Assembly: GCF_000422285.1 (NCBI RefSeq)
Contig: NZ_AULM01000033.1
Span: 1 to 42,513 of the forward strand
DNA length: 42,513 bases
Reading direction: 5' to 3'
Source: Desulfatiglans anilini DSM 4660
GTDB lineage: Bacteria; Desulfobacterota; DSM-4660; Desulfatiglandales; Desulfatiglandaceae
Shown: piece after piece, positions 24,821 to 36,103 of the stretch
How positions within the stretch are numbered: position 1 is the stretch's first letter
Layout of the letters: the number at the start of each line of letters is the position of its first letter
Program-made: the position numbers and the translations under genes
The notes under the pieces: model-generated
Told to the model about the DNA's origin: nothing
Database searches by the model: none
What the model saw: the letters and a program-made list of their open reading frames with translations, nothing else

Positions 24821-27397
24821 TCAGACCACGACATTGACGAGCTTCCCCTGGACGACGACCACCTTCTTGACAGGCTTCCCGGCCACGAACTGCTGAACAC
24901 GCTCGTCGGCAAGCGCCATCTCCTTCAGATCCCCGTCGGTCAAGGAGGCAGGAACCTCCCTCCGATTGCGGACCTTTCCATTGACCTGAAAGACCACCAG
25001 CCGGCTTTCCACCGTCAGGGCATCGGGATCATAAGCCGGCCAGGGCGTTTCGAGCAGCGGCGTCTCGTGCCCGAGCCTGTGCCAAAGCTCCTCGGTGATA
25101 TGGGGCACCACGGGGGAAAGCAGAACGATCACGGCGTCGACGCCCTCCCGCAGCACCGGCCAGGCCGGATCCCCCGGGGGCGGCGGGTCGTTCAGGAACG
25201 ACCCCAGATCGTTCACCAGTTCCATGACCGCCGCGATGGCGGTGTTGAAATGGAAACGATCCTCCACATCGGAGCTGACCTTGCGGATCGTCCAATGCGT
25301 CTTGCGGCGCAGGTCCTTGAGACCCCCCTCGAGCGGCGCCTTGCCGTCATAGGCCGACACCCCGCGAAGGGCGTCCAGATTGTCCACCACCAGACGCCAC
25401 ACACGGTTCAAAAAGCGATAGGACCCCTCGACGCCCTGATCGTTCCACTCGAGATCGCGCTCAGGCGGCGAGGCGAACAGGCAGAACATCCTGACCGTGT
25501 CGGCGCCGTATTGATCGATCAAAACCTGCGGATCCACCACGTTCTTCTTCGACTTGCTCATCTTGAGCGTGTTGCCGGTGACGATCTCCGACCCGCAGCG
25601 CCTGCATCGGCCATCCTCCACCTCGTAGGGGTAAAGGTACCCGTGCTGCGGACAGGATTGGATCTCCTTGCAGACCATCCCCTGGGTCAGGAGGTTCGTG
25701 AAGGGTTCGTCGACTGAGAGATAGCCCAGGTCCCTGAGGACCCGCGTGTAGAAGCGGGAGTAGAGCAGGTGCAGGATGGCGTGCTCGATCCCCCCGATGT
25801 ACTGATCGACCGGCATCCAATAGGCGACCCTCCCGGTGTCGAGGACCCCCTGGTCGTAGTCGGGGCAGGCGTAGCGGTCGAAATACCAGGACGATTCCAC
25901 GAAGGTGTCCATGGTGTCGGTCTCGCGCCGGGCCTTCCCCTTGCACTTTGGGCAGGTCGCTTCACAAAAGGACGGTTCGAAAGGCAGCGGCGAGCCGCCG
26001 TTCGGACGCATGTTCACATCCAGCGGCAGCACGACCGGCAAATCCTCTTCCGGCACGGGAACCATGCCGCAGGCCTCGCAGTAGATGACGGGGATCGGCG
26101 CGCCCCAGTAGCGCTGGCGGGAGATGTTCCAGTCGCGGAGCCTGAAATTGACCGTCTTGTGACCCTTTCCTCGCTCTTCGAGATATTCGGCGATTCGCTC
26201 GAGGGCCTCGAGATTCCCCTGGCCGTCGAACGGGCCGGAATGAACGAGGATCCCTTCATCCACATACGCCTCGGTCATGGTCTCCGCGCTGATCTCACGG
26301 TCGGGCGGCCGGATGACCACCTTGAGCGGGAGCCCGTACTTCTTGGCGAATTCGAAGTCCCGCTGGTCATGGGTGGGGACGGCCATAATGGCGCCGGTCC
26401 CGTAGTCGAACAGCACGAAATTGGCCACGTAGATCGGGATCCGGTCGCCGGTGACCGGGTTCAGGCAGTAGCGCCCCGTAAAGACCCCCTCCTTCGCGGT
26501 GAAATCCGCCGTCCGCATGTACTTTTCCATCTTGAGGGTCTTTTCCACGAAGGCCAGCACCTCCGGCTCCTCCGGCAGACCCTTGACCATCTCCCGCACC
26601 ATGGGGTGCTCGGGAGCGAAGCAGAGGAACGTCGCCCCGAAGACCGTGTCCTGACGCGTGGTGAACACCTCGATGACCTCGTCCGAATCCGCCATGGGGA
26701 AGCGGATGATGGCCCCGTAGCTCTTGCCGATCCAGTTACGCTGCATCGTCAGGACCCGCTCCGGCCACCCCGTCAGACGATCGCAGGCATCCAGGATCTC
26801 GTCGGCATAGGCGGTGATCCGGAGAAACCAGCTGTCCATCTCCTTCAGGACGACCTCCTGGTCGGTGTGCCGCCAGCAGCAGCCGTTTTCCACCTGTTCG
26901 TTCGCCAGCACGCTCTGGCATTTGGGGCACCAGTTGACTAGCGTCCGCTTCTTGTAGGCCAGGCCCTTTTCGAGCATCTTCAGGAAGACCAACTGCTCCC
27001 AGCGGTAGTAGGACGGGTCGCAGGTCGCGATCTCCCGGTTCCAGTCGTAGCTGAACCCCATCCGCTTCAGCTGCGTCTTCATGGCCTCGATATTGCTGTA
27101 GGTCCAGCGGGCCGGATGCGTGTCGTTTTCGATGGCGGCGTTCTCGGCCGGCAGCCCGAAGGCGTCCCACCCCATCGGATGGAGCACGTTCTTCCCGCTC
27201 ATCCGCTTGTAGCGCGCCACGACATCGCCGATCGTGTAGTTGCGGACGTGCCCCATGTGGATCTTGCCCGAGGGATACGGAAACATCTCGAGCAGATAAT
27301 ATTTTTCACGAGAGGGGTCTTCTGCGACCTTGAACAGCCCTTCTCGTTCCCAGCGTTCCTGCCATTTGACTTCGAGGTCTTGGGGATTGTACTTCAT
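24821..27397 (-). CDS. leuS: Leucyl-tRNA synthetase
   Basis: An 858-aa class I synthetase charging tRNA-Leu. It shows the HIGH-type motif HMGH at residues 47-50, the editing domain with [14 protein letters not shown], and KMSKS near residue 612 ([14 protein letters not shown]). The C-terminal anticodon domain is intact. The start is the ATG at 27397, about nine bases from AAGGAA; an ATG 24 codons upstream is not conserved with the family. The length is normal for bacterial LeuS. It lies 105 nt after nusB and 22 nt before lptE. Confidence 0.99.
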   Translation of the reverse strand: MKYNPQDLEVKWQERWEREGLFKVAEDPSREKYYLLEMFPYPSGKIHMGHVRNYTIGDVVARYKRMSGKNVLHPMGWDAFGLPAENAAIENDTHPARWTYSNIEAMKTQLKRMGFSYDWNREIATCDPSYYRWEQLVFLKMLEKGLAYKKRTLVNWCPKCQSVLANEQVENGCCWRHTDQEVVLKEMDSWFLRITAYADEILDACDRLTGWPERVLTMQRNWIGKSYGAIIRFPMADSDEVIEVFTTRQDTVFGATFLCFAPEHPMVREMVKGLPEEPEVLAFVEKTLKMEKYMRTADFTAKEGVFTGRYCLNPVTGDRIPIYVANFVLFDYGTGAIMAVPTHDQRDFEFAKKYGLPLKVVIRPPDREISAETMTEAYVDEGILVHSGPFDGQGNLEALERIAEYLEERGKGHKTVNFRLRDWNISRQRYWGAPIPVIYCEACGMVPVPEEDLPVVLPLDVNMRPNGGSPLPFEPSFCEATCPKCKGKARRETDTMDTFVESSWYFDRYACPDYDQGVLDTGRVAYWMPVDQYIGGIEHAILHLLYSRFYTRVLRDLGYLSVDEPFTNLLTQGMVCKEIQSCPQHGYLYPYEVEDGRCRRCGSEIVTGNTLKMSKSKKNVVDPQVLIDQYGADTVRMFCLFASPPERDLEWNDQGVEGSYRFLNRVWRLVVDNLDALRGVSAYDGKAPLEGGLKDLRRKTHWTIRKVSSDVEDRFHFNTAIAAVMELVNDLGSFLNDPPPPGDPAWPVLREGVDAVIVLLSPVVPHITEELWHRLGHETPLLETPWPAYDPDALTVESRLVVFQVNGKVRNRREVPASLTDGDLKEMALADERVQQFVAGKPVKKVVVVQGKLVNVVV

Positions 27398-27502
27398 GGG
27401 ATGAAATTCCTTCCAAACGACTTCCGTTCCTGTCTCCATCGGGGATCGTGGTCTGTCTGAACCAGCCATCCCGGAGGGATACGATTCTGTGTTCTGTCAC
27501 AT

Positions 27503-27949
27503 TTATGAAGAAACATCCGAGTCGGCGTTCTTCAACCGGCCGTCCTTCGGCAGGTCGCTGTAAATCTGATCGAGAACGCCGTTGATGAAGGCGCCCGATT
27601 CCTTGGCGCCGAATCGTTTGGCCAACTCCAACGCCTCGTCGATGGCCACTTTGGGCGGCACATCCTCCAGATGCAGCATTTCGTAGACCGCCAGCCGCAG
27701 GATGGACCGGTCCACCATGGCCATCCGTTCGAGGCGCCAGTGTTTCGATGCCCTCCGGATCAGAAGATCGAGATCGGACTTGGTGCGCTGAACGCCCAGC
27801 ACCAACTTCCGGGCGAAATCGACCCGAGCGTCGGCCCAGTGCATGCTCTCCCTCAGGCTTTCGAAGGCCTCCATGGGATCCCGGGGGTCGCACTCGAGCT
27901 GGAAAAGCGTCTGAAGGGCCATTTCTCTGGATTTTCTTCGTTTACCCAT
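27503..27949 (-). CDS. nusB: Transcription antitermination factor NusB
   Basis: A 148-aa all-helical RNA-binding protein that, with NusE/S10, forms antitermination complexes on rRNA operons. The N-terminal MGKRRKSREMALQTLFQ (Arg-rich BoxA-binding helix) and C-terminal VAIDEALELAKRFG...FINGVLD blocks are clear. The start at 27949 gives the family length; no strong Shine-Dalgarno is visible. In many relatives ribH lies directly upstream, whereas here 1.76 kb with two plus-strand genes intervenes. Confidence 0.97.
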   Translation of the reverse strand: MGKRRKSREMALQTLFQLECDPRDPMEAFESLRESMHWADARVDFARKLVLGVQRTKSDLDLLIRRASKHWRLERMAMVDRSILRLAVYEMLHLEDVPPKVAIDEALELAKRFGAKESGAFINGVLDQIYSDLPKDGRLKNADSDVSS

Positions 27950-28437
27950 ATCAAAGATACCGGCCAGGCGCCCCGCGCCTGCCGACAGCCGCAAAACAGG
28001 GGCAGGCCCCCTGGTTCGATGCCGATTCCTCCACTATTTTCAACGGACCCATAGATCGATAGATTCTAATAGATTCCAAAGGATAATAAGCGCTGCCGGC
28101 CCTTCCATGACCGGCGCCGCCGAAGCTGGAATCGACCCGAAAAACGCCGCTCCAGCAGTACTGATCTATTACTCAAACCCGCCGTCTGAAGTCAAGGGAA
28201 GAAAAACCCCCGCCTGGCGCCTCCGGCGCATTCTTACCCGCTTGACTTGCCGCCCTCATCAGTTGATGATTAGCTTGTGGCTCGAGCAGCCGCAACCAGA
28301 CGAGACCGGAGGCGATTCCTGACGTCCTTCGAAGGACACCGGGAATTCGGTCCCGGGGGCGCCCTCTCCGATCCGCCCGAGGGACCCCAAGTCGGTCTTT
28401 CGGGGCGGAGAATTTTCGTTCAGAAGCGAGGCGGCCA
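27950..28437. other. Intergenic region between nusB and the lipoprotein gene
   Basis: 488 nt without a supported gene. It holds a short tandem repeat, ATAGATTCTA at 28059-28068 and ATAGATTCCA at 28069-28078. Promoters for nusB (minus) and the lipoprotein (plus) are expected but not clear. Confidence 0.4.
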
Positions 28438-28836
28438 ATGAAAAACGTATTACGGATCGTCTGTGTCATTGGATTCCTGTCCGCCGCCGGCTGCGGCCAC
28501 ATTGCGGTGGCAGGCCCGGAAAGTCCTCCTTATTACGAAGACAGGGCGGAGCCCTATGGGCAGCTGGGTATACCGGCGGGTCATTTACCCCCGCCCGGCG
28601 AGTGCAGAATCTGGTATCCGGGCGAGCCTGCCGGCCATCAGCCGCCTCCCGGTCCCTGCTCTGACCTTTCCGCATCTGTGCCGCCCGGGGCCTGGCTGAT
28701 TTATGGTCCGGATGCCAGAAATCAGGAAACGCTGAGGGTTCATGTCTATGACCGCAACACGCCCAGGCTGATCATTTCCGTACGGTATTATGACTACGGA
28801 ACGGGGCGCCTCCTCCGGGAAGAGAGGCGCCGCTGA
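28438..28836 (+). CDS. Small lipoprotein, function unknown
   Basis: A 132-aa protein with signal peptide and lipobox SAAGC (Cys19). The middle holds two similar halves, PAGHLPPPGECRIWYPG and PAGHQPPPGPC, a Pro-rich pattern found in many uncharacterised proteobacterial lipoproteins. The C-terminus is a short beta-rich part. GAGG stands about ten bases before the ATG. It is followed after 17 nt by the nuclease gene. It probably sits on the outer membrane; no activity can be assigned. Confidence 0.8.
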   Translation: MKNVLRIVCVIGFLSAAGCGHIAVAGPESPPYYEDRAEPYGQLGIPAGHLPPPGECRIWYPGEPAGHQPPPGPCSDLSASVPPGAWLIYGPDARNQETLRVHVYDRNTPRLIISVRYYDYGTGRLLREERRR

Positions 28837-28853
28837 GGGGGTATCATCAAAGA

Positions 28854-29411
28854 ATGGCAAGGCCGCCCTTCCAGGTTTTTTCGGGTCGTCCCTTCAGCTT
28901 CGAAAAACGGCGCGGCCTGCTCCTGTTGTTCCTCCTTCTGCTTGTTTCCTGCTCGGCTGCGGATGCCCTGAACGGCCCGCATCGCGTTGTCGCCGTACTT
29001 GACGGAGACACGATCCGGGTAATGAGGGACGGCATGATCGTCCCCATCCGCCTGATCGGCATCGATGCCCCGGAAAGCTCGAAAGGGGACGGTGAGCCGG
29101 GCCAGCCTTACAGCAGAGCGGCGAAAAAGCACCTCGCCCATCTCGTCCTGCAAAAACCGGTCGAGTGGGTTTCGTACGGCACGGATGACTACCGGCGGGT
29201 TCTAGGCGTAGTGCATCTGGACGGAGTGAATGTGAACCTCGAGATGGTACGCGCGGGACTCGCAGAGGCCTACCGCGGCCGGCCGCAGCCCGGCTTCGAT
29301 GATTCCCCTTACAGGCAGGCGGAGAGAGCAGCGCGGCAAGCCCGGCGGGGGATGTGGGCGCAGGGCCCTAGATATGTCAGTCCCTATGAGTGGAGAAAAA
29401 CCCATCCGTGA
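28854..29411 (+). CDS. Thermonuclease (SNase)-family nuclease, exported
   Basis: A 185-aa protein with a hydrophobic N-terminal segment (21-31) ending in LLVSCSAADA, either a lipobox-like site (Cys33) or a signal peptide. The nuclease fold shows LDGDTIRV (Asp50, Asp52) and RLIGIDAPE (Arg66, Asp71, Glu74), with a later Arg in DDYRRVLG, the catalytic set of staphylococcal nuclease. It would cut DNA or RNA outside the cytoplasm with calcium. It forms a plus-strand pair with the lipoprotein and interrupts the minus-strand ribH-nusB order. Confidence 0.92.
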   Translation: MARPPFQVFSGRPFSFEKRRGLLLLFLLLLVSCSAADALNGPHRVVAVLDGDTIRVMRDGMIVPIRLIGIDAPESSKGDGEPGQPYSRAAKKHLAHLVLQKPVEWVSYGTDDYRRVLGVVHLDGVNVNLEMVRAGLAEAYRGRPQPGFDDSPYRQAERAARQARRGMWAQGPRYVSPYEWRKTHP

Positions 29412-29713
29412 ATCTTGCGCCTGGGTTTCTGCGGCCGCTCCGGGATCCCCGCACCTCCACGAGCGGGACCAGGGCCTTTGACCACCCAAGCGCCAGCGCC
29501 TCTGCGGGGAAAACGGGACCGCAGAAAGCCGGTTCGCCTCCATACGGATTGGATTCCGCCGGGACGAAAGAGCCTTGAATCCGAAAACGATGACGGTTCG
29601 CCGATGTCGATGAACCAGGCGTTTGGCCGCAGAACGTTGCGCAGGCGGCGCGGCGCATGGAAACGTGCCAATCGACGCCAAGACCGCCTTAAGAGACCTT
29701 GGCCGGATGGCAC
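29412..29713. other. Intergenic region, nothing recognised
   Basis: A 302-nt gap between convergent genes (nuclease and ribH). No gene, repeat or clear terminator is visible. Confidence 0.5.
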
Positions 29714-30181
29714 CTAGCCGGCCGCCCGGATGACATCGACCATTTCGATCGCCGCCATCGCCGCCTCGAACCCCTTGTTGCCCGCTTTGGAGCCCGCCCG
29801 CTCGATGGCTTGCTCGATGCTGTCGGTCGTCAACACCCCGAAGGCGATAGGCACCCCGGTCTCGAGGCTCACATGGGCGATCCCTTTGGAGACTTCCGCC
29901 GCGACGTAGTCGAAGTGCGGGGTGGCGCCCCGGATGACAGCCCCTACGCAGACCACCGTATCGTATTTGCCGCTCTGCGCCAGCCGCTTCGCCATCAGGG
30001 GGATCTCGAAGGCCCCCGGCACCTTTACAACACTCAGGTCCTCCTCCGACGCCCCGTGGCGCCGCAATGCATCGAGCGCACCGTCGACGAGCCTGGCACA
30101 GATAAAGTCATTGAACCTGCTGACAACAATCGCGACCCTCAGCCCTTCGGCGGACAGCCGCCCTTCGATGATCTTCGCCAT
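29714..30181 (-). CDS. ribH: 6,7-dimethyl-8-ribityllumazine synthase
   Basis: A 155-aa enzyme that joins 5-amino-6-ribitylaminouracil and dihydroxybutanone phosphate in riboflavin synthesis, usually as a 60-mer or pentamer. The sequence shows [33 protein letters not shown] (with the catalytic His) and FGVLTTDS. The start follows GGGGGAACC. It is the last rib gene, 31 nt after ribBA. Confidence 0.98.
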   Translation of the reverse strand: MAKIIEGRLSAEGLRVAIVVSRFNDFICARLVDGALDALRRHGASEEDLSVVKVPGAFEIPLMAKRLAQSGKYDTVVCVGAVIRGATPHFDYVAAEVSKGIAHVSLETGVPIAFGVLTTDSIEQAIERAGSKAGNKGFEAAMAAIEMVDVIRAAG

Positions 30182-30212
30182 GGTTCCCCCATCAAAAGCG
30201 TCGGTTCAGTCC

Positions 30213-31445
30213 CTAGCATTGCTCGGTTTCATGGATCTTTTCGCCCAAAGCCCGCATCATGTGCCCCAGCTTCTCGCACTTCGTGCTCAGATAGCGGAGG
30301 TTCTCGGGCCGCGGTTCGATCTCGATCGGAACCCTGTCAACGATTTGAAGACCGTAGCCCTCCAGCCCGATGATCTTCTTCGGGTTGTTCGTGATGATGC
30401 GCATCTTCTTCACCCCGAGGGCCGCAAGGATCTGTGCGCCGACACCGTAATCCCTCAAATCGGGCGAAAAGCCGAGCTGTTCGTTGGCCTCGACCGTGTC
30501 GAACCCCTGGTCCTGAAGGGCATAGGCCTTGATCTTGTTCGCCAGCCCGATGCCGCGGCCTTCCTGCTGCAGATAGAGAATCACCCCCAGGCCCTCTTCC
30601 TGCACCATCTGCATGGCCTTCTGCAGCTGCTCTCCGCAGTCGCAGCGATAGGATCTGAACACGTCCCCCGTCAGGCACTCGGAATGGACCCGGACCAGAA
30701 CCGGCTTCTCCGGATCGATCTCGCCCTTCACAAGAGCGATATGCTCGTAATCATCGATATCGTTGATAAAAACAACCGCCTTAAACTCGCCGTGGGGCGT
30801 GGGCAGGACGGTGGTTGCCGCCTGGTGCACGAAGGACTCGTTCCGCATCCGGTAGGCGATGATATCCGCGACGGTCGCGATCTTCAGCCCATGCTCCTCG
30901 GCGAAGACCTCGAGGTCCGGCAGACGAGCCATGGTCCCGTCATCCTTCATGACTTCGCAGATCACCCCCGCAGGCTTGAGTCCCGCCAGCCGCGCCAGGT
31001 CCACCGAGCCCTCCGTCTGCCCGGTCCGGAAAAGCACCCCGCCCCTCCGGGCCCGCAAGGGGAAAACATGCCCGGGCTGGATGAGGTCTTCGGGCCTGGC
31101 GTCGTCTGCGACGGCCGTCAGGATGGTATGCGCCCGGTCGGCGGCCGAGATCCCGGTCGTCACCCCGGTCCGCGCCTCGATCGAGACGGTGAAGGCCGTC
31201 CTGTAAGGGGACCGGTTGTCATAGACCATCGGGTTCAGTTTCAGCCGGTCGATGATATCCGGGTGAAGCGCCAGGCAAATCAGTCCCCGGCCGTGTTTCG
31301 CCATGAAGTTGATCGCCTCTGGCGTGACCTTTTCGGCCGCGATGGTCAAATCCCCTTCATTTTCGCGATCCTCGTCGTCGACGAGAATGATCATCTTTCC
31401 TTGTCGGAGGTCCTCCAGAACCTCCTCGATCTTCGAAATAGGCAT
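30213..31445 (-). CDS. ribBA: Bifunctional DHBP synthase / GTP cyclohydrolase II
   Basis: A 410-aa two-domain enzyme supplying both precursors of riboflavin. The N-terminal RibB half has [10 protein letters not shown] at about residues 23-32 and the [18 protein letters not shown] block. The RibA half has the zinc motif [18 protein letters not shown] and [13 protein letters not shown]. The start is the ATG at 31445, one base after the ribE stop (TGAgATG), so the two are coupled. Both halves look catalytically complete. Confidence 0.98.
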   Translation of the reverse strand: MPISKIEEVLEDLRQGKMIILVDDEDRENEGDLTIAAEKVTPEAINFMAKHGRGLICLALHPDIIDRLKLNPMVYDNRSPYRTAFTVSIEARTGVTTGISAADRAHTILTAVADDARPEDLIQPGHVFPLRARRGGVLFRTGQTEGSVDLARLAGLKPAGVICEVMKDDGTMARLPDLEVFAEEHGLKIATVADIIAYRMRNESFVHQAATTVLPTPHGEFKAVVFINDIDDYEHIALVKGEIDPEKPVLVRVHSECLTGDVFRSYRCDCGEQLQKAMQMVQEEGLGVILYLQQEGRGIGLANKIKAYALQDQGFDTVEANEQLGFSPDLRDYGVGAQILAALGVKKMRIITNNPKKIIGLEGYGLQIVDRVPIEIEPRPENLRYLSTKCEKLGHMMRALGEKIHETEQC

Positions 31446-31446
31446 C

Positions 31447-32121
31447 TCAATCACCAAATCCGTTCTGATAGAGCATTTCCAATGTAATGCCCGGCCTCTT
31501 CTCATCCCTCGGCTCCCGCCCCGGGGCGGTCTTTCCTCTGAGGAAAAATTTCTCGACATATTTGCCGATGAGGTCGGTTTCAATATTCACCAGATCTCCG
31601 ATGCGACGCTCAAGCAGCACCGTTTCCCTTCCCGTTTGAGGGATGATGTTGCACTCGAAAAAATCAGGGCCGGTGCGGTTGATGGTCAAGCTGACCCCGT
31701 CGACCGCCACGGACCCCTTGTCGATCATGTAGGCCGTCAGGAGCGCATCCACCGCCACGCGCAACAGCCAGGACCGCTCCCGCCGGTCCCTGGCGCGGAT
31801 CGTTCCGATGCCGTCCACATGCCCGGCCACCAGATGGCCCCCCAGCCGGTCTCCCAGCCGCAGGGCCCGCTCGAGATTGACCGTATCCCCCGTCTTGAGG
31901 CGGCCCAGGGTCGTGCAGCGGAGCGTTTCGGCGGAAACATCCATCCCGAGGACGCGCGCGGCGATGTCGGTCACGGTCAGGCAGGCGCCGTTCACGCTGA
32001 CGCTGTCACCGATCCGGCAGTCGTCCATGGGAAAACCGGGGCGCACCGTAAGACGCACATCGCCTCCCATGCGGCTGATCCCGACGATCGTTCCGATCCC
32101 TTCCACCAATCCGGTAAACAT
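31447..32121 (-). CDS. ribE: Riboflavin synthase, alpha subunit
   Basis: A 224-aa enzyme with two lumazine-binding repeats, the first starting [10 protein letters not shown] with VNGACLTV and the second AGHVDGIG with [11 protein letters not shown]. It dismutates two 6,7-dimethyl-8-ribityllumazine molecules to riboflavin. The start at 32121 is the conserved family N-terminus; 19 codons upstream in frame are not conserved. It lies 69 nt after ribD. Confidence 0.98.
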   Translation of the reverse strand: MFTGLVEGIGTIVGISRMGGDVRLTVRPGFPMDDCRIGDSVSVNGACLTVTDIAARVLGMDVSAETLRCTTLGRLKTGDTVNLERALRLGDRLGGHLVAGHVDGIGTIRARDRRERSWLLRVAVDALLTAYMIDKGSVAVDGVSLTINRTGPDFFECNIIPQTGRETVLLERRIGDLVNIETDLIGKYVEKFFLRGKTAPGREPRDEKRPGITLEMLYQNGFGD

Positions 32122-32190
32122 AAGGCCGTCTTCCTGGAACGGCTGCACAGGCATATTCCTGCACAGTCTGCCATCCACGTGCGGCCGGCG

Positions 32191-33339
32191 CTACCGGTAG
32201 TCCGGATAGCCTGCCACCATGATGTCATCTCCGAAGCGCTGCACATCGATGTCCCGCAGCACGAGGCAAGCCGCCATATCCTGAAACCCCGGCCCGGCTA
32301 CCATCGGGATGCCGTCGTCCCCGGCCAACAGCTTCGGTGCCTTGAACAGATAAAATTTATTCACCAGCCTCTGCCGGATCAGGCTGCCGGCGACACGGCT
32401 GCCGCCCTCCACCAGAATGCTGGTGACCATCTTCGAACCCAGCCAGTCAAGCAGCGCAGGCAAATCGATCAGGCCGTCGGCCGAGGGAAAGTGGTGGATG
32501 ACCACCCCCCTTTTCTCGAGCGCAGCGGGGACCTGCCCCCTCAACGCCTCCGAAGCCGCGAGCCACGTCTCGGCATCGGAGTCCTGATTCAGGATCCTGG
32601 CCTCCGGCGGCGTCTTCAGGTGGGCATCCAGAACGATCCGCAGGGGATCCTTCCCTTTGCTCCGTTCGAGCCGGGTCGTCAACTCGGGGTCGTCGGCAAG
32701 GACCGTTCCCACCCCGACCATCACGGCATCTACACGATCGCGCAGACGATGGACAAACGCACGCGACGCCTCTCCGGTCACCCACCTGGAGCTCCCGGTC
32801 GCCGTGGCGGTCCAGCCGTCCAGGGTCATGGCGCTCTTGAGGATCACGAAGGGGCGCCCGGTGGTGACAAAGGCGTTGAAATCCTCGTTCAACCGCCGGC
32901 AGTCCTCGTCGAGAACGCCGGTGGTGACATCCAGGCCGTTGGCGACCAGATAGTCGCACCCGCCCCCGACTACATTCGGGTTCGGGTCCATCGCACCCAC
33001 AACCACGCGCCGGATGCCGCTCCGAAGAATGGCGGCGGTGCAGGGCGGCGTCCGCCCCTGGTGGTTGCAGGGCTCCATGGTGACATACAGGGTGTCGCCG
33101 GGAGCCCGGCCGCCAACCTTGCTCAAGGCCTCGATCTCGGCATGCGGCAAACCGGCCTTGCGATGGTAGCCCGTTGCGACGATCTTGCCGTCCCTGACGA
33201 TCACAGCGCCCACCGCCGGGTTGGGCGAGGTGCGCCCCAGCCCCTTCCGGGCCTCGCGCAGCGCGATCCGCATGAACCTCACATCGAGCGGTCCAGTTCC
33301 GCTTACGCCGCTGAAACGGTTTTTTCGAGAAGATTGCAT
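32191..33339 (-). CDS. ribD: Riboflavin biosynthesis deaminase/reductase
   Basis: A 382-aa bifunctional enzyme. The N-terminal deaminase domain has the zinc-site HAEIEAL and [12 protein letters not shown]; the C-terminal reductase domain has [13 protein letters not shown] and [13 protein letters not shown]. The start is uncertain: the ATG at 33339 has no good ribosome-binding site. The family homology begins at [11 protein letters not shown], 22 codons later, where GAGG stands only three bases away. No FMN riboswitch is possible to place, since nrdR ends only 84 nt upstream. Confidence 0.96.
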   Translation of the reverse strand: MQSSRKNRFSGVSGTGPLDVRFMRIALREARKGLGRTSPNPAVGAVIVRDGKIVATGYHRKAGLPHAEIEALSKVGGRAPGDTLYVTMEPCNHQGRTPPCTAAILRSGIRRVVVGAMDPNPNVVGGGCDYLVANGLDVTTGVLDEDCRRLNEDFNAFVTTGRPFVILKSAMTLDGWTATATGSSRWVTGEASRAFVHRLRDRVDAVMVGVGTVLADDPELTTRLERSKGKDPLRIVLDAHLKTPPEARILNQDSDAETWLAASEALRGQVPAALEKRGVVIHHFPSADGLIDLPALLDWLGSKMVTSILVEGGSRVAGSLIRQRLVNKFYLFKAPKLLAGDDGIPMVAGPGFQDMAACLVLRDIDVQRFGDDIMVAGYPDYR

Positions 33340-33423
33340 GATCGGCTATCGCCTTTTTCCCGGCCCCTGTTTCAGCCGGGGTGTTGATTCAACGGCCTCA
33401 TCCTCGGCAGACATCCATTCCGC

Positions 33424-33897
33424 TCACTCCGCCGGCGTCTCCTGCCGGGATTTCAGCATCCGCTCCAGTTCGCTCATGAACTCGTTGATATCGCGGAACT
33501 GCCGGTAGACTGAGGCGAACCGGACATAGGCCACTTCATCCCAATCCCTCAGCTCGTTGATCACCCGCTCCCCGATATCCGTGCTGGACAACTCCTTCTT
33601 GCCCGACTCCTGGAACTGCAGCTCCAGGGCGTCCACAAATTCTTCGATCCGGGTCATGCTGATGGGCCGCTTCTGGCACGCCTTCCGGATGCCCGAGATG
33701 ATTTTTTCGCGGCTGAAGTTTTCTCTCCGGCCGTCTTTCTTCACCACCATGGGCAGAAGCTCTTCCAGCTTCTCATAGGTGGTGAACCGCCGGCCACACG
33801 CCAGGCACTCCCTGCGGCGGCGGATCATCCTCCCATCCTTGCTCAAACGGGAGTCGATGACTTTGTTGTTGATCTTTCCACAGTAGGGGCATTTCAT
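33424..33897 (-). CDS. nrdR: Transcriptional repressor NrdR
   Basis: A 157-aa regulator of ribonucleotide reductase genes, with an N-terminal zinc ribbon (Cys3, 6, 31, 34) and an ATP-cone ([18 protein letters not shown] onward). It senses dATP/ATP and binds NrdR boxes. Its ATG overlaps the comEB stop by four bases (ATGA), so translation is coupled. The glyA-comEB-nrdR-rib order is a common bacterial arrangement. Confidence 0.98.
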   Translation of the reverse strand: MKCPYCGKINNKVIDSRLSKDGRMIRRRRECLACGRRFTTYEKLEELLPMVVKKDGRRENFSREKIISGIRKACQKRPISMTRIEEFVDALELQFQESGKKELSSTDIGERVINELRDWDEVAYVRFASVYRQFRDINEFMSELERMLKSRQETPAE

Positions 33898-34340
33898 CGC
33901 TCGACCCTGGTCATCCTCACCCCGGCCTCGGCCAGCATCCGGTCCGCCAGTTCGTCGTCATACCCCTCTCGGTAATAGACCTCGCGGATCCCTGCGTTGA
34001 TGATCATCTTGGAGCAGATGACACAGGGCTTGTTGGTGCAATAGAGGGCGGAGCCGGCAATGGCGATCCCGTGGCAGGCCGCCTGCACGATGGCATTCTG
34101 CTCCGCATGCAGCCCGCGGCACAACTCATGCCGCTGACCCGAGGGGATGGAGGTGTCATTCCTCAGGCACCCGACCTCTGCGCAATGCGCGAGCCCCGCA
34201 GGAGCTCCGTTGTAGCCCGTCGCCAGAATGCGCTTGTCCTTCACCAGGACGGCCCCGACATGGCGCCGCAGGCAGGTCGACCGCGTCGCCACCGTCTCCG
34301 CGATGGTCATGAAATACTCCGGCCAGGAAGGCCGCGTCAC
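33894..34340 (-). CDS. comEB: dCMP deaminase (ComEB-like)
   Basis: A 148-aa zinc enzyme converting dCMP to dUMP for thymidylate synthesis. The zinc/catalytic sites are HAEQNAI (His78, Glu80) and CTNKPCVIC (Cys106, Cys109). A Cys pair near 53-58 fits the second zinc site of dCMP deaminases. The start is a GTG at 34340, after GAGGGGGG, overlapping the glyA stop by four bases (GTGA). An upstream in-frame ATG lies deep inside glyA and is rejected. Confidence 0.95.
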   Translation of the reverse strand: MTRPSWPEYFMTIAETVATRSTCLRRHVGAVLVKDKRILATGYNGAPAGLAHCAEVGCLRNDTSIPSGQRHELCRGLHAEQNAIVQAACHGIAIAGSALYCTNKPCVICSKMIINAGIREVYYREGYDDELADRMLAEAGVRMTRVER

Positions 34341-35599
34341 ACCACACCCCCCTCGAGGTGGGCGTAAACGGGGAACCGGCGGCACAACTCCCGCACCTCC
34401 CTGCCGACGGCCGCAAGCGTCTCCTCCGATTCCGGGCGCTCGAGCACGTTGCGGATCCAACCGGCGATCAGGCGCATTTCTTCGGCTCCCATCCCCCGCG
34501 TGGTCAGCGCCGGCGTCCCGAGCCGCAGGCCGCTCGTGATCTTCGGACCGCGCCGGTCATAGGGTATGGCGTTCTTGTTGGCGACGATGCCTGCCCTGAC
34601 AAGGGCGGCCTCCGCATCCTTGCCCGTCAGGCTCCGGTTGCTCAGGTTGAGCAAAAGCAGGTGGTTGTCGGTCCCTCCGGAGACCAGTTCGAAGCCGAAG
34701 CCTATCAGTGCCTCACCCAGCACCTTCGCGTTCTGGACCACCTGCTTCTGGTAAGCGGTGAACTCCGTGCCGAGCGCCTCCCCCAGGGCCACCGCCTTGG
34801 CGGCGATCACATGCATCAGGGGGCCTCCCTGAATCCCCGGGAAGATCCCCTTGTCGAGTTTTTCCCCGTATCTCGCATCCGACAGGATGAGCCCGCCGCG
34901 AGGTCCGCGCAACGTTTTGTGGGTCGTGGTGGTCACGAAATCCGCCCGTCCGATCGGCGTCGGGTGCAACCCGGCCGCCACGAGGCCGGCGATATGCGCC
35001 ATGTCGGCCATCAGGTAGGCGTCGTTCTCATGGGCGATTTCAGCGAAAAGATCGAAGTCGATGTAACGGGGGTAGGCGCTCGCACCGGCGATGATCAGAC
35101 GCGGTTTGTGCCGCCGGGTCAGATCGCGCACCTGGTCGTAATCGATCCGGTGCGATTCGGGGTGCACGCCGTAGGACACCGCATTGTAGAGCTTCCCCGA
35201 AAAACTGACCGCGCTCCCGTGCGTCAGATGCCCCCCCTGGGCCAGCCCCATCCCCAGGATGGTGTCCCCCGGCTCCAGAAAAGAGATATAGATGCCCATG
35301 TTGGCCTGCGAACCGGAATGCGGCTGGACATTGGCGTATTCCGCCCCGAACAGCGTTCGGGCACGCTCGATGGCGAGATGCTCCACCGTGTCGACGTATT
35401 CGCATCCGCCGTAATAGCGCGCTCCGGGGTAACCCTCAGCATACTTGTTGGTCATCACGGAGCCCTGCGCCTCCATGACGGCGCGGCTGGCATAGTTCTC
35501 GGACGCAATCATGACGAGCCCGTCCTGCTCGCGCGCAACCTCCCGCCCTATGGCCTCGAAAACCTCACTGTCCGCTTCCTTCAAAGATCTGTCCCGCAA
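34337..35599 (-). CDS. glyA: Serine hydroxymethyltransferase
   Basis: A 420-aa PLP enzyme interconverting serine and glycine with THF, the main source of methylene-THF. PLP attaches to the Lys of [31 protein letters not shown] and [14 protein letters not shown] are diagnostic. I choose the TTG at 35599, six bases from GAGGGG, which gives the usual N-terminus ([14 protein letters not shown]). An ATG at 35638 would add 13 atypical residues and overlap rpiB by 29 nt. It is coupled to comEB by a four-base overlap. Confidence 0.97.
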   Translation of the reverse strand: MRDRSLKEADSEVFEAIGREVAREQDGLVMIASENYASRAVMEAQGSVMTNKYAEGYPGARYYGGCEYVDTVEHLAIERARTLFGAEYANVQPHSGSQANMGIYISFLEPGDTILGMGLAQGGHLTHGSAVSFSGKLYNAVSYGVHPESHRIDYDQVRDLTRRHKPRLIIAGASAYPRYIDFDLFAEIAHENDAYLMADMAHIAGLVAAGLHPTPIGRADFVTTTTHKTLRGPRGGLILSDARYGEKLDKGIFPGIQGGPLMHVIAAKAVALGEALGTEFTAYQKQVVQNAKVLGEALIGFGFELVSGGTDNHLLLLNLSNRSLTGKDAEAALVRAGIVANKNAIPYDRRGPKITSGLRLGTPALTTRGMGAEEMRLIAGWIRNVLERPESEETLAAVGREVRELCRRFPVYAHLEGGVV

Positions 35600-35609
35600 C
35601 GTCCGCCCC

Positions 35610-36038
35610 TCAATCGAACTGCGACACCCGCAGCGCATGCCGACCCCCTTCGAAGGGGGTCTCGAGAAAAAGGTCCACCATCTCGAGGGCGATCCCCTCG
35701 CCGATCACCCGCCCGCCCATGGCGAGGACATTCGCGTCATTGTGCATACGCGCCATCCTGACCGTGTACAGTTCGTGGCACAGCGCCGCCCGCACCTTCC
35801 GATAGCGGTTGGCCACCATGCTCATCCCGATGCCGGTGCCGCAGATCAGGATGCCCCGCTCGTATTCGCCGTTCGCCACCGCCTGCGCCACCTGGTGTGC
35901 GACCCGCGGGTAATCTATGGAAGCACAGTCGAAGGTTCCCGCATCCACGACACGGTGGTTCGACGTTTCGCTCAAATGGCGCCTGCAGGCCTCTTTGAGC
36001 CCGAAGCCGGCATGGTCTGAACCGATGATAATATTCAT
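35610..36038 (-). CDS. rpiB: Ribose-5-phosphate isomerase B
   Basis: A 142-aa enzyme interconverting ribulose- and ribose-5-phosphate. It carries [10 protein letters not shown] at the N-terminus and [16 protein letters not shown] with catalytic Cys66. Normal family length. The ribosome-binding site is weak. rpiB next to glyA is a common arrangement. Confidence 0.97.
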   Translation of the reverse strand: MNIIIGSDHAGFGLKEACRRHLSETSNHRVVDAGTFDCASIDYPRVAHQVAQAVANGEYERGILICGTGIGMSMVANRYRKVRAALCHELYTVRMARMHNDANVLAMGGRVIGEGIALEMVDLFLETPFEGGRHALRVSQFD

Positions 36039-36103
36039 GATATCCGTCTTTTTTCTGCAGCGGGAAAGCGCGGCGCCGTCCCCTGCCTAAAATGATCGCC
36101 CCC

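Noticed and set aside
29415-29717. 100-codon plus-strand frame after the nuclease
   Set aside because: Arg/Pro-rich translation typical of a random GC-rich frame, no ribosome-binding site.
33340-33423. FMN riboswitch before ribD
   Set aside because: Only 84 nt separate nrdR and ribD and none of the conserved riboswitch blocks are present.
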